Assembly: GCF_002906655.1 (NCBI RefSeq)
Contig: NZ_CP025794.1
Span: 496,001-560,000, forward strand
Reading direction: 5' to 3'
From: Vibrio hyugaensis
GTDB taxonomy: Bacteria > Pseudomonadota > Gammaproteobacteria > Enterobacterales > Vibrionaceae
DNA length: 64,000 bases
In this document: positions 35,621-45,454 of the stretch, one piece after another
How positions within the stretch are numbered: the stretch's first letter is position 1
How the letters are laid out: every line of letters begins with the position of its first letter
Made by a program: the position numbers and the translations under genes
The notes under the pieces: model-generated
Database searches by the model: none
What the model was told of the DNA's origin: nothing
Seen by the model: the letters and a program-made list of their open reading frames with translations, nothing else

Positions 35621-37044
35621 ACGATTTAAGAGAAAACTTATCTGTGTTACTTCATGGAGCATGGCGTCGACGTTACCTCATTGTCGTACCAATGTTGGTG
35701 TTGCCGATTCTTGGTTTTATCGTCAGTAAAATCCTGCCTACCAATTACGTTGCCCATACCAGTATGTTGGTGCAAGAAACCGCAAAAATGAATCCGTTTC
35801 TTGAAGATCTGGCCGTTTCCACTCAATTAAAAGACCGTATCAACGCGTTGAGTACATTATTAAAAAGCCGACATGTGCTCTTCTCTGTCGCTCAAGAACA
35901 AGAATTGATTAACGATGAAATGACCCCAAAAGAGCAAGAATTCATTATTAAAGATCTCGCCAGTCGTCTCTCCGTCAAGCAACTTGGTAAAGACTTCATT
36001 CAAATCGAACTTACCAACGACACTCCTGCTGGTATGGAAGAGATACTCACGTCAGTCAGTAATCATTTCGTTGAGCAATTGCTTGCACCAGAGCGTTCAT
36101 CTATCAAAGATTCCAGTCATTTCTTGACGATTCATATCGATAAACGACGCACAGAACTGGACGCAGCAGAGCAGGCATTTGCCGAATATAAAAACACGTA
36201 TGCCCATGCCACACCCGAGATGCAGGCACAAAGCCTGTCTCGATTGGCCAGCCTCAAACAAACCTTGGCAGAAAAAGAGGCTGAGTTGGCGGGTGTAAAA
36301 CGCAGCTTGGGTAGCTTGGACCAACAGCTTTCTAAAACAAATCCTGTTATCGGTAAGATTGAAGAACAGATCATTGAGATCCGTAGTGAACTCACCTTAC
36401 TTCGCGCTAGATACACGGACGCGCACAGTCTGGTCCAAGGTAAAGTTAGGGAACTTAATCGACTTGAGCAAGAACGTACTGTTCTGATCAACTCTAAACA
36501 GCCAGAAATGAACAGCAATCAGCTATGGGATATTGCCAGCACTGCAACGGTAAGCAATATTGGTGATGCGCAGCCCTTGCTTGTCTCTCAGCTTCATCAG
36601 TTACAAATCATGCGTGGTCGATACGAATCGCTAGAAGAAGAAACCGATAGCCTTTACAACATGATTCAAGATCTGGAAAACAACGCCAATCGTTTTGGTA
36701 GTACCGCTACCGAGATCAACCGACTAGCAAGAGACGTCGCGGTAAAAAGAGAATTGTACGACGATCTGGTCGAACGTTATGAAATGGCACAATTAACCGG
36801 TTCCCTTGGCGTATTCGAAGAAAACAAACGTGTGAAAATTATTGATGAGCCCTACACACCAACTCTGCCTTCAAACCTACCAAGCATCGTATTCATTATT
36901 CTTGGTCTACTCGGCGGTGCTGGATTAGGCGTTGGTATCGCAACCATTATCGAACTGGCCGACAACTCCATCCGTTCACGTAAGACACTAGAAAACCACT
37001 TAGGTGTCGCTGTGATCACGACGATTCCTAAGGTGACGTATTAG
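35617..37044 (+). CDS. sypO: chain-length determinant protein SypO (Wzz/GumC type)
   Basis: This 475-residue polysaccharide co-polymerase has a short N-terminal cytoplasmic segment, TM1 at about 21-40 ('YLIVVPMLVLPILGFIVSKI'), a long periplasmic coiled-coil region (about 170-370, rich in Leu/Glu/Lys), and TM2 near 425-447 after the Pro-rich 'IDEPYTPTLPSNLPSI'. It would set chain length and connect inner-membrane synthesis to the SypC/SypB exit. It has no kinase domain of its own; SypD is the corresponding separate partner. It is translationally coupled to sypN. Confidence 0.92.
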   Translation: MNDLRENLSVLLHGAWRRRYLIVVPMLVLPILGFIVSKILPTNYVAHTSMLVQETAKMNPFLEDLAVSTQLKDRINALSTLLKSRHVLFSVAQEQELINDEMTPKEQEFIIKDLASRLSVKQLGKDFIQIELTNDTPAGMEEILTSVSNHFVEQLLAPERSSIKDSSHFLTIHIDKRRTELDAAEQAFAEYKNTYAHATPEMQAQSLSRLASLKQTLAEKEAELAGVKRSLGSLDQQLSKTNPVIGKIEEQIIEIRSELTLLRARYTDAHSLVQGKVRELNRLEQERTVLINSKQPEMNSNQLWDIASTATVSNIGDAQPLLVSQLHQLQIMRGRYESLEEETDSLYNMIQDLENNANRFGSTATEINRLARDVAVKRELYDDLVERYEMAQLTGSLGVFEENKRVKIIDEPYTPTLPSNLPSIVFIILGLLGGAGLGVGIATIIELADNSIRSRKTLENHLGVAVITTIPKVTY

Positions 37045-37074
37045 CACGTAGTTGGCTCGTCATTCTGTTGAATC

Positions 37075-37102
37075 AAAGCACTCGCGCTGGGGTGCTTTTT
37101 TC
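37075..37102 (+). terminator. terminator after sypO
   Basis: Stem AAGCAC/GTGCTT with a ten-base loop, followed by TTTTTC. It separates sypNO from the sypPQR unit, which has its own promoter. Confidence 0.7.
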
Positions 37103-37148
37103 TATTTTATCAACACGTTGCCCCTTTAAAATCCACTATCGAATATGA

Positions 37149-37163
37149 ATCTCAAATTGAGAA
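37149..37163. promoter_or_regulatory. SypG-type box upstream of sypP
   Basis: ATCTCAAATTGAGAA fits TTCTCAnnnTG on the minus strand and nearly so on the plus strand. It shares the core CTCAAATTGAG with the sypA box. The centre is 79 bp from the -24 element. Confidence 0.8.
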
Positions 37164-37234
37164 CGCCTTGGTGTCATTTTAAATAACGCATGAAAGCACT
37201 AATTTAAGGCATTGTTTTAAAACGATTTAATGAT

Positions 37235-37250
37235 TGGCACGTACCGTGCA
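37235..37250 (+). promoter_or_regulatory. sigma54 promoter of the sypPQR unit
   Basis: TGGCACGTACCGTGCA matches the -24/-12 consensus at all key bases, 37 bp upstream of the sypP ATG. Confidence 0.88.
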
Positions 37251-37286
37251 ATGTTGATTATAACAACTAACGTCGAGGGCTAAGGA

Positions 37287-38396
37287 ATGCAAAACGTTAA
37301 GACCCGAGAAAACAAAGGCAAAGTGATCGTCCATGTCGTACAGCATCTCGCACCCGGCGGGTTGGAAACCTTGGTGTTGGAGATGTTGCGCTTTGCTAAG
37401 CCCGAAGACTCTGTTTTTGTCATCAGCCTAGAGGGAAACAGATTCACTGCGCTAAACCATTGGGAAAAGTTGGCAGACTTTAAAGACCAACTCCACTTTC
37501 TGAACAAACAATCTGGCTTAGATTTTTGCACAATAAAAGCACTGAAAAAAACCTTGAAACTGCTGCGTGCCAATGTGGTACATACCCATCATATTGGACC
37601 TTTACTTTATGGCGGTATCGCCGCTCGACTCCATGGTGTGCAAACCTTGATCCATACTGAGCACGATGCTTGGCATCTTAACAATAGAAAAGCCGCACGA
37701 TTGCAAACCGCCCTGCTCAAACTGCTTCATCCACAGGTTGTCGCAGACGCCGATTTTGTCGCGAAGCAAATCATCAATAACTTGGGTTACGAACGGGTGA
37801 AAACGATCCACAACGGTATCGACTGCGAAAAATTCAAAGACGGCAATGGACTGTTAGCCAAACAAACATTCTCGCTACCAATTGACAAATTCATCATCGG
37901 AACTGCTGGCCGCTTAGAGGCCGTGAAAGGGCAAGAAATCCTAATCAAAGCTTTTTCGCAGTTACCAGCAAACACACATTTAGCACTTGCTGGTTGCGGC
38001 AGTCAACGAGACTTGTTGGAGTCTCAAGTAAGAACGCTCGGATTAGAAGATAGAGTGTCGTTCCTTGGCTTAGTCAACGACATGCCAAGCTTTTATCAGA
38101 GCCTCGATTTGTTCTGCTTACCATCACTGCAAGAAGGCTTTCCGCTTTCGACTCTGGAAGCACAGGCATGCGGCGTACCGTGTATCGCCAGTGATGTCGG
38201 CGCGGTAAAAGAAACATTGTGCCCGCATACCAGTGCACTGGTAGAACCAAACCGAGTTCCAATGCTGACGGAAGCATTAACTAACCAGTTGTCACGACAA
38301 TCTCGTTCACCACGAAGACACATTCTTAAGCACTTTGATATTCGCGATATGGTTAATCGCTACGCGGCTCTATCTGGGGAGGCTTCTTATGAGTGA
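37287..38396 (+). CDS. sypP: GT4-type glycosyltransferase SypP
   Basis: This 369-residue GT-B enzyme starts with the classic acceptor-domain motif 'HVVQHLAPGGLETLVLEML'. It has 'IIGTAGRLEAVKGQEILIKA' at the start of the nucleotide-sugar domain and 'SLQEGFPLSTLEAQACGVP' as the EX7E site. It transfers a sugar onto the growing Syp unit at the cytoplasmic face. It is the first gene of the third internal transcription unit. Its end overlaps sypQ by 8 bases. Confidence 0.9.
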   Translation: MQNVKTRENKGKVIVHVVQHLAPGGLETLVLEMLRFAKPEDSVFVISLEGNRFTALNHWEKLADFKDQLHFLNKQSGLDFCTIKALKKTLKLLRANVVHTHHIGPLLYGGIAARLHGVQTLIHTEHDAWHLNNRKAARLQTALLKLLHPQVVADADFVAKQIINNLGYERVKTIHNGIDCEKFKDGNGLLAKQTFSLPIDKFIIGTAGRLEAVKGQEILIKAFSQLPANTHLALAGCGSQRDLLESQVRTLGLEDRVSFLGLVNDMPSFYQSLDLFCLPSLQEGFPLSTLEAQACGVPCIASDVGAVKETLCPHTSALVEPNRVPMLTEALTNQLSRQSRSPRRHILKHFDIRDMVNRYAALSGEASYE

Positions 38397-39582
38397 TTTA
38401 CTTTGGACAGCTAGTTTTGTTTTGTCTGCGCTACTGATTGTTTACCACCATGTTGGCTACCCTTTGGTACTCAGCTGGCTCTCTGCACGTAGGCGAAAAA
38501 GTAAAGCATCGCCGAAACGCAGCGAACGTAACTACAAAGCTTCAAAAAGCGACTGTACTTTGCCAACCATGACGGTGATTGTTCCCGCTTACAACGAAGA
38601 ACAATGGATAGCAGAGAAAATTCGCAACCTTGCGAGTTTAGATTATCCGAGAGACAAACTTACCGTGGTTATTGCTTGCGATGGGTGCTCTGATAACACC
38701 GCAGATATCGCACAAGACACCATTCAGGAAGCCATTTGTGCTGATACCTTATTCATCATCCACGATCATCAAATCAATCGAGGTAAGGTCGCACTTCTTA
38801 ATGCAGAAATGGAAAGCGTCATTTCAGACATCACGGCTTTAAGTGACGTTTCCGCTTTGGTGTCTTGTGATTCATTGTTACTAGCCAGCCAACACTATCA
38901 AAATGAGAACGTCGGTGTCGTTAATGCGACCTACCAAATCATGACCACGCAAAACCAAGGTGAAGCGGCTTATTGGCACTATCAATCTCAAGTGAAGTAC
39001 AAAGAGTCGTTGATTGGCTCAACGATTGGCTCTCACGGTGCTTTTTATACCTTTAGAACCGCGTTGTTCACACCTTTAGAGCCAGAAATCATCAACGACG
39101 ACTTCATCTTACCGATGCGCATCGTGCTCCAAGGTTATGCTTCTATCTACGAACCCAAGATGCTCGCCATCGAGCTAGAAGAAAGCTCAGACGAATCAGA
39201 CTTCAAACGCCGTCTGCGCATTTCTGCCGGTAATATGCAGCAATTCTTAAAGCTGAAAAAACTGCTTCTCCCTCGTTATCGTGGCACCGCATTTGCATTT
39301 CTATCAGGAAAGGTACTGCGTCTCGCGACACCTTACCTGATGATCATATGCTTGGTGAGTTCATTGCTGCTTGATCACTATCCAGCATTTCAGTTTTTAA
39401 TGCTTGGACAGTTAGCCGTCTATCTGGTGGCACTGATCACCTACTTTGTTCCGGTATTCAATATATTCAAACCGTTCAAGTTAATCAGTTACATGGTCGT
39501 AGGACACATCGCTAATTTTGCAGGTGGATTACGTTACCTACTAGGTATGAAAAATGGGCGTTGGAAGCGCATTAATCAATAA
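38389..39582 (+). CDS. sypQ: GT2-type membrane glycosyltransferase SypQ
   Basis: From the ATG at 38389 (GGGGAGG seven bases upstream) it is 397 residues. An N-terminal TM segment is followed by a GT-A domain with 'MTVIVPAYNEEQWIAEKI' and 'VVIACDGCSDNTADIA'. Two or three C-terminal helices start near 'LMIICLVSSLLLDHY'. The layout is that of processive or membrane-bound GT2 enzymes related to poly-N-acetylglucosamine and hyaluronan synthases. The catalytic region has 'INDDFILPMRI' and 'KRRLRISAGNMQQFLKLK' (a QxxRW-like position without Trp). It may add the last sugar or polymerise. The TTG-type start upstream at 38335 lies inside sypP and is rejected. Confidence 0.88.
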   Translation: MSDLLWTASFVLSALLIVYHHVGYPLVLSWLSARRRKSKASPKRSERNYKASKSDCTLPTMTVIVPAYNEEQWIAEKIRNLASLDYPRDKLTVVIACDGCSDNTADIAQDTIQEAICADTLFIIHDHQINRGKVALLNAEMESVISDITALSDVSALVSCDSLLLASQHYQNENVGVVNATYQIMTTQNQGEAAYWHYQSQVKYKESLIGSTIGSHGAFYTFRTALFTPLEPEIINDDFILPMRIVLQGYASIYEPKMLAIELEESSDESDFKRRLRISAGNMQQFLKLKKLLLPRYRGTAFAFLSGKVLRLATPYLMIICLVSSLLLDHYPAFQFLMLGQLAVYLVALITYFVPVFNIFKPFKLISYMVVGHIANFAGGLRYLLGMKNGRWKRINQ

Positions 39583-39592
39583 GGAAATCACC

Positions 39593-40231
39593 ATGAAGAC
39601 ATCACGCTACGACTCAAACATTCATCTAGCAAAGCGAACTTTCGATGTTCTCATCTCGCTATTGATCTTAATCGTGACCGCGCCAATCATGCCTTTGATT
39701 GCTTTAGCGATTGTCATTGATTCAAAAGGCCCTATTATTTATCGCCAACTACGCGTGGGGCGTTGTACCCCGGAAAAAATGGATTTATTCGAAATTATGA
39801 AGTTTCGCACCATGTATGTTGATGCCGAGCAACGCTCTGGTGCGGTATGGGCTTCTGCAAATGATCCACGTATTACGCCGGTTGGCCGCTTCTTACGTAA
39901 AACACGATTGGACGAATTACCACAGTTATTTAATGTATTGAAAGGTGAAATGTCTCTGATTGGTCCTCGTCCTGAACGCCCTGCTTTTTACCAAAAACTG
40001 GAAGATGAAATCCCCTTCTTTGTCGAACGCACCTACGGCGTATTGCCTGGGATTACGGGGTTGGCTCAGGTGAATCAAGGATATGATTCGTGCATTGAAG
40101 ATGTGAGACGCAAAGTTGGTTTTGACCACAGTTACGCACTCAGCCTGAGTTCTTTCTACTCTTGGATTTCAATGGATATCGCCATCATGAGCAAAACGCT
40201 GATTGTGATGATCGATGGCCGAGGTCAATAA
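39593..40231 (+). CDS. sypR: initiating sugar-1-phosphate transferase SypR
   Basis: This 212-residue bacterial sugar transferase puts the first sugar-phosphate on undecaprenyl phosphate. It has one re-entrant or TM helix ('[20 protein letters not shown]') followed by the conserved catalytic core: '[11 protein letters not shown]', 'FEIMKFRTM', '[20 protein letters not shown]' and 'GPRPERP'. AAGGAAA precedes the ATG at 39593; the earlier in-frame start at 39554 lies within sypQ. It is the last gene of the locus, and no clear terminator follows before the convergent gene. Confidence 0.93.
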   Translation: MKTSRYDSNIHLAKRTFDVLISLLILIVTAPIMPLIALAIVIDSKGPIIYRQLRVGRCTPEKMDLFEIMKFRTMYVDAEQRSGAVWASANDPRITPVGRFLRKTRLDELPQLFNVLKGEMSLIGPRPERPAFYQKLEDEIPFFVERTYGVLPGITGLAQVNQGYDSCIEDVRRKVGFDHSYALSLSSFYSWISMDIAIMSKTLIVMIDGRGQ

Positions 40232-40254
40232 CTATGACACCAAATCTAGAAACT

Positions 40255-40644
40255 TTACTCTTGCCACTGGCGACGCATGTTTTCAATCGTTGCTGGTGGC
40301 ACATCATGAACACTTGAAAACTCTCCGCAACAGACCTGCACTTCCACTTCAATGCCCTTTTTCTCACAATACTTGACGTAACGTTTCATTTCCCATTGAC
40401 GTACAAACGTATTACTCACAATCACCGTCTTTCCCTTACTCAACCATTTGCGAGTTTGTTGAAAGCACCACTCATGCGCTTGTGCCAACTTCGTACCGTC
40501 AAAAACATATTCGCCATTTTCATTCTCAAAATACATGTCAGCTTCAAAATGTTTTGCTTTGAGCTGTTTGGACAATTGCTTTGCTAGTGTTGTTTTACCG
40601 GAACCCGGTAAGCCGCGAATAAGAAGGAGTTTAGCGTTGGACAT
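40255..40644 (-). CDS. small P-loop kinase-like ATPase
   Basis: The 129-residue protein begins with a perfect Walker A, 'LLIRGLPGSGKTTLAKQL' (Gly-Ser-Gly-Lys-Thr), and contains 'KTVIVSNTFVRQWEMKRYV', as in the T4 polynucleotide-kinase/zeta-toxin-like group of small kinases. A nucleotide- or RNA-modifying kinase role is possible; no substrate can be read. It converges on sypR and does not look like part of the syp locus. Confidence 0.8.
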   Translation of the reverse strand: MSNAKLLLIRGLPGSGKTTLAKQLSKQLKAKHFEADMYFENENGEYVFDGTKLAQAHEWCFQQTRKWLSKGKTVIVSNTFVRQWEMKRYVKYCEKKGIEVEVQVCCGEFSSVHDVPPATIENMRRQWQE

Positions 40645-40957
40645 AATGAAATGATTTCAGTGAAAAACCACCAAACTCTACGCTATTTTTTAAGAAAAGA
40701 AAGTTAAAGTACCCAAGAGAATCACTCGTCATCGGAACCCTCCTCTCATAAGCGTAAATAATTGAGATCGAGCGTTAATTTTTGTTCCCTCCGGTCGCAT
40801 TTAAATCTAGAATGCGCGCGCATTTATTGAGCTCAAAAAAGTCACTAAAACTTAAATACTTACTTAGCATCAATCAATAAATGTGAGCTTTAAAATAAAG
40901 TTTATCTTAACCAACTCACCATCTATTATTCGATGGTATTTCATAAGGGTTTAGTCT
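40645..40957. promoter_or_regulatory. upstream region of the M60 lipoprotein gene with a GC palindrome
   Basis: These 313 bp lie between divergent genes. The 14-bp perfect palindrome AATGCGCGCGCATT at 40811-40824 stands out from an AT-rich background and is a candidate operator. The remainder is AT-rich with no visible ORF. Confidence 0.4.
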
Positions 40958-43900
40958 TTGAAAAGAAGTCTTCTTTCAATCCTTGTCGCGTCGCTGCTGT
41001 TTGGCTGCGGAGGCGATGAAAACAAGCACTCAACAAACACCACACCACCTACTGTTGAACCCGAATTACCGCCTGATCAACCAGATATTTGCGTGACAAC
41101 CTACCAAGGTAAGCTGTTTATCAATGGCAAACAGGTGACGGGCGATATTCAGTGTGACGGTCAAGACATCAGCGAATCTGCTTACTTCACTTATGCAGCA
41201 CCTGAAGGTCGCTTTAGCTGTCAATTTGGTGGCATTACACTCGGTGAATTTAATTACCAGATTCCGGAGCAAACACGTAACGGCTCTCAACCGTCAGAAT
41301 TAACCCAAGCGTATGATTTGAAAGACGTGCTTGGCGCACATACAAGTAATGCCGCAAACCTGCTGAATAAAATTTCGACTTGTCCGACTCAAGAATCACA
41401 ACTGTGCTTGGATGAACTCAACAGTTACGACATTCTAGACCTTTACCAAAGTGACGACCAAGCGGCGATTGATGAGTTCCTAAACCCAAGTGTTGTAAAT
41501 GAGGGCGAACAACCTAGCGCACACGTCGACCCAGAGTTGCAGCCAGAAGTTACGCAAGGTGCAAGTAATAACCTAACTGGTTCATTTGTTTCTGCAAACG
41601 CGGAAGCAACCTATGAGTACAAGCCAAGTGCAGCAAACAAGCCACTCACCAAAAGCCGATTGACCGATTCCCAAGGAAATGCACTTGCAGGTATCGAGTT
41701 CTTTAGCCAGTCGGCACGTGGTATTACTGATGCAAATGGTGAGTTTGAATACCTTTGGGGCGAAAACCTGATCTTTGGTATCGATACGTTTACACTAGGT
41801 CAAGTTAAAGGTAACAAGGTCAACTATTTTCTTGAAGACCTGAGTGACAATGCATTAGTAAAGCAAAACTTAACATCGTTTGTGCAGCGCTACGGTCAAC
41901 ACTCGGGCAGTCAAATCGAAATTAGCGACAACGTTCGTCAGGTATTCGCCCAATACCCAAACGTAATCAACGAGCTGATCAATTTGAGCTTACCTAACGG
42001 TGCAATCATTGAAGGGACTAACTTTGCGACGCCAAATGAGTTTGAAGCACAGTTCAGCCAAGGCTTAACGCAAATCATTGATGCTCAGTTAAAACAACCT
42101 ACACCGTTATCAACATACGCCGCGCCAATGCAGCGTATTGTGCGTGCAACTGGCAACAACTATGTGACGCAATCTCTGCAACAGATCTATGCGGGGGTTG
42201 ATGCAATACATATCTTCCATGATAACCACGGTTGGGGCGGTTCAGGCTATGCACGTGCAATGCGCAACTTCAATCTAACGAATGAAGCCTTCCCTGTTTT
42301 AATGCCACGCAATGACAACAGCTACTGGTTGCCGTTTGATCAAGAAGCTGCATGGACTCGTGGATCAGGCAAAGATCAAAAAGCCTATATTGTTGACGCC
42401 ACCACGATCGATGAGAGCTCAAGCGTTGTTATGCAGCGACCAGAAGTTATCTCTAAGAAAACGGCAACGTTTAACTTACCATCGATGGCCGCAGGTATGA
42501 TTGGCTCTGGCAAAGTGGTGTTCTTAGGTAACGCGATGTACACCTCGATCTTCTCTTGCCCCGAAAACTACTGGGCTGGCGCGGATCTCGGTATTGATGC
42601 AGCAGAGCAATCTTGTCGCTATACCACGCCACACAATGCAGAAGCGCAAGAGACCGATAGCCGAAACGATCACGGCAGCATGCAAGTCATGTTCGGCAAC
42701 CTCATTGATTGGTTAGCCCCGAATGCCTCGCAAGAGTCTGTGGCAATTGCTACCAACATCGCAAAGGGTCACGCCTTCCGTTGGGATCGCAAAGAAGGCC
42801 AAATCTACGACTTTTTTGTTAACCCGAGTTACCAACTGGGAGAAATGGAGCGTTTGACCAGTGGCCAATTTGATTCTCTCGATGCTAAATCTACGCCATT
42901 GTTGCTGCTTCAGTCCTACGAAATCAAAACTGACGGGTATGATACTAAATCTGTCGTGTCTGATATTAACCAACCTAAATTGGACGCAGATGACGTCACG
43001 GCATTGATTGAGTACGTGAATAACGGCGGCAGCATTATCTTCTTTGATGCGTTAGAAGAAAGTAACCCGGAGCCAATTGCACGTCTAGCAGACGCCGCTG
43101 GTGTCTCCGTGGGCGGAGCGAACGTAGCCAAAACGTTCCAGTCATTGTGTAGCGACAGTTATTGGTGTCACAGTACATCAGGCCCGAACGTCCCTAACCT
43201 ACATACCGTAGCAGAATACGATTTGGTGGTTTATGAACGTTATGACGACACAAGCAAAATCGTCATTAACGACGACGGCAGTGTGACTTGGCCGGGTAAC
43301 ATCGATATGCCAACTCTGGAAATTCCGTTGTATAAAGTCTCAATTGATGGACAAGAACATCAACGCTACGCTTTCCACATCGTGAAAACAGAGCAAGAAA
43401 AGCAAGCTGCGATAGCCGAACTACAAAACGAGTTCGTCGGTGTACCAATGTGTAAAGACGACTATCAATACGAAGTAAACTGTATTGAAGTCCGTGAAGG
43501 TCATGGTATTCCAAGCCGAGGCAATCATCACCGTCCTGACTTTACTCGTTATGAAATGAGCCCAGAAGTCGTCGACAGTATGGTAAAAGCGGCAAACTTG
43601 GGTGCGAATATCGACCGCTTACTCTCGCATGAGCTTTACTACCGCAGTAAAGGCGAAATCGGTGAACGCTTATCTCAGGCCGAGCTAACTTCAACGTATG
43701 ACAATCTGTCCGTTTGGTTGTGGAATGATGAGCAATACGAATTCAATCCAGCGATGCAAGACGAGCTTGGTTTTGAACGTGCAGTAGAGATGCTCAACTG
43801 TTACACCAAGGATACTCACGCAGGCGGCAATCATTGTGGTGATGAAACACAATCGCAATTAGCCAAATGGTCGATGATCACCGATTCTGGCGAACTTAAC

Positions 43901-45358
43901 CCGTCTTATCCACTTAACTGGATGGAAAAGCCGTTAACTCGTATGATGCTCGGTCGCTCTTACTGGGACGTCGATATCCGTGTTGACACCAATGCCTACC
44001 CTGGTCGCCCTAGCGAAGCAAGCTCCACCGCAAGTGTGAACATTCATACTGACAACAAGACGGTTGTTGGCACAGCAGGCAACATGCAATCTACGGGGTT
44101 ATGGGCTCCTCAGCTTGAGGAAGTCACCATTACGGGCGGTGTAAAAGCAGCGATCAGCGTTGCTCTAGTCGATGACTTAACAGGACGTGCAAACCATGAA
44201 CTGAGTTTGAAACGTCCACCACGTGTTCAAAAGACGTACCAATACGACGGCGACTCACTCACGTTTAAAGTCCCTTACGGTGGCTTGATTTATGTTCAAC
44301 CTTTGGAAGTGGATTCACGTGACGTTGTGACGTTCAATTTCAATGGTGTACTTCGTGCCTCTTGGTGGAAAGACGGCAGATGGGTCAACCCTATCAATAC
44401 TGACGTCCCTCTTGCCGAAATCGACACTGGCCACTTCATCTATACGACGCCTGTAAATAACGTACTTGACGCTGATATCACTCAGTTTGCTGATGAGATG
44501 AATGCATTCGCAAATCACGCGAGCGATTTTTATGGCCGTGATCAAAAGGTCGATGAAGGATCACACCGTCGATTCACTTACGATGCGCTGCTAGCAAACC
44601 GCCATCGCTTTGTGAATGACGTACAAATCTCGATTGGTGCTGCTCATTCTGGCTATCCCGTACAAAGCAACAGCTATCGTCCAACTTGGACAGTCATGCC
44701 AACCAATCCTACCAATGATTGGCTACTATGGCACGAAGTCGGACATAACTTAGCATCCGCACCATTCATGATGGCAGGTTCAACCGAGGTGACAAACAAC
44801 ATTCTTGCTCTTTACATGCAGGAACAGCGTGAGACAAAACCTTACATGGACCGAATCGCCAGTGACCTTTCTAAGTCACCTACATGGGTTGACCGCTTTG
44901 AGGGTCATGCATGGAGCGAAGCGGATGTGGGTATGCGCCTTGCGATGTTTGGTCAGTTAAAACTGTGGGCTGAAGAACATTTCGATATCAATAACTGGTA
45001 TGAAAACAACGCTGAAAAACCAAGTATTTTTGGTGAAGACCAAGGTTGGAACTTCTTCAAATTGGCACATCGCAAAGCACGCGGTGACAATACTGGTGAT
45101 CAAGGCATTAACTACTGTTCTGCACAAAGCAGCCACCTAAACCAGGGTGACTTGATGATGGCGTGTACCTCATACCTAACGGGATATGACTTAAGCGACT
45201 ACTTCCGTACTTGGAACCCATCAGAAACCAAAGCTAACTTGCCAGATGGTACGGTTGATTACTCTGGCGGTTTAACATCAGATGGTTACAACGCAGTGTC
45301 CTCGATGAGACTACCAAAACCAGATAAGTCCCCTTCTGATTACTTGTTGGTTAAATAG
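40958..45358 (+). CDS. acfD: AcfD/SslE-like M60 metallopeptidase lipoprotein
   Basis: This very large (1466 residues) surface or secreted lipoprotein has the lipobox 'LLFGC' (Cys17), then an acidic Pro-rich linker. The catalytic zinc motif of peptidase family M60 is near residue 1259, 'LLWHEVGHNLASAPF', with a downstream Glu in 'STEVTNN' about 15 residues on. Size and plan match V. cholerae AcfD and E. coli SslE/YghJ, which are exported by type II secretion and cleave mucin-type glycoproteins. The start is TTG at 40958 with AAGGG eight bases upstream; no ATG fits. It is monocistronic, with a strong terminator. It may help penetrate host mucus or degrade glycoproteins. Confidence 0.9.
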   Translation: MKRSLLSILVASLLFGCGGDENKHSTNTTPPTVEPELPPDQPDICVTTYQGKLFINGKQVTGDIQCDGQDISESAYFTYAAPEGRFSCQFGGITLGEFNYQIPEQTRNGSQPSELTQAYDLKDVLGAHTSNAANLLNKISTCPTQESQLCLDELNSYDILDLYQSDDQAAIDEFLNPSVVNEGEQPSAHVDPELQPEVTQGASNNLTGSFVSANAEATYEYKPSAANKPLTKSRLTDSQGNALAGIEFFSQSARGITDANGEFEYLWGENLIFGIDTFTLGQVKGNKVNYFLEDLSDNALVKQNLTSFVQRYGQHSGSQIEISDNVRQVFAQYPNVINELINLSLPNGAIIEGTNFATPNEFEAQFSQGLTQIIDAQLKQPTPLSTYAAPMQRIVRATGNNYVTQSLQQIYAGVDAIHIFHDNHGWGGSGYARAMRNFNLTNEAFPVLMPRNDNSYWLPFDQEAAWTRGSGKDQKAYIVDATTIDESSSVVMQRPEVISKKTATFNLPSMAAGMIGSGKVVFLGNAMYTSIFSCPENYWAGADLGIDAAEQSCRYTTPHNAEAQETDSRNDHGSMQVMFGNLIDWLAPNASQESVAIATNIAKGHAFRWDRKEGQIYDFFVNPSYQLGEMERLTSGQFDSLDAKSTPLLLLQSYEIKTDGYDTKSVVSDINQPKLDADDVTALIEYVNNGGSIIFFDALEESNPEPIARLADAAGVSVGGANVAKTFQSLCSDSYWCHSTSGPNVPNLHTVAEYDLVVYERYDDTSKIVINDDGSVTWPGNIDMPTLEIPLYKVSIDGQEHQRYAFHIVKTEQEKQAAIAELQNEFVGVPMCKDDYQYEVNCIEVREGHGIPSRGNHHRPDFTRYEMSPEVVDSMVKAANLGANIDRLLSHELYYRSKGEIGERLSQAELTSTYDNLSVWLWNDEQYEFNPAMQDELGFERAVEMLNCYTKDTHAGGNHCGDETQSQLAKWSMITDSGELNPSYPLNWMEKPLTRMMLGRSYWDVDIRVDTNAYPGRPSEASSTASVNIHTDNKTVVGTAGNMQSTGLWAPQLEEVTITGGVKAAISVALVDDLTGRANHELSLKRPPRVQKTYQYDGDSLTFKVPYGGLIYVQPLEVDSRDVVTFNFNGVLRASWWKDGRWVNPINTDVPLAEIDTGHFIYTTPVNNVLDADITQFADEMNAFANHASDFYGRDQKVDEGSHRRFTYDALLANRHRFVNDVQISIGAAHSGYPVQSNSYRPTWTVMPTNPTNDWLLWHEVGHNLASAPFMMAGSTEVTNNILALYMQEQRETKPYMDRIASDLSKSPTWVDRFEGHAWSEADVGMRLAMFGQLKLWAEEHFDINNWYENNAEKPSIFGEDQGWNFFKLAHRKARGDNTGDQGINYCSAQSSHLNQGDLMMACTSYLTGYDLSDYFRTWNPSETKANLPDGTVDYSGGLTSDGYNAVSSMRLPKPDKSPSDYLLVK

Positions 45359-45390
45359 CGCTCAATAGTCTTTAGCCTTCAATAAAACAA

Positions 45391-45422
45391 AAGCCGACAG
45401 AATTTGATTCTGTCGGCTTTTT
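45391..45422. terminator. strong bidirectional terminator
   Basis: A perfect 13-bp stem from AAGCCGACAGAAT with a three-base loop is followed by a T-run. On the minus strand it is followed by TTTGTTTT, serving the convergent AlkD-like gene. Confidence 0.92.
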
Positions 45423-45454
45423 TCATTCATGCTTAAGTGCTAGTGCGATCTAGT

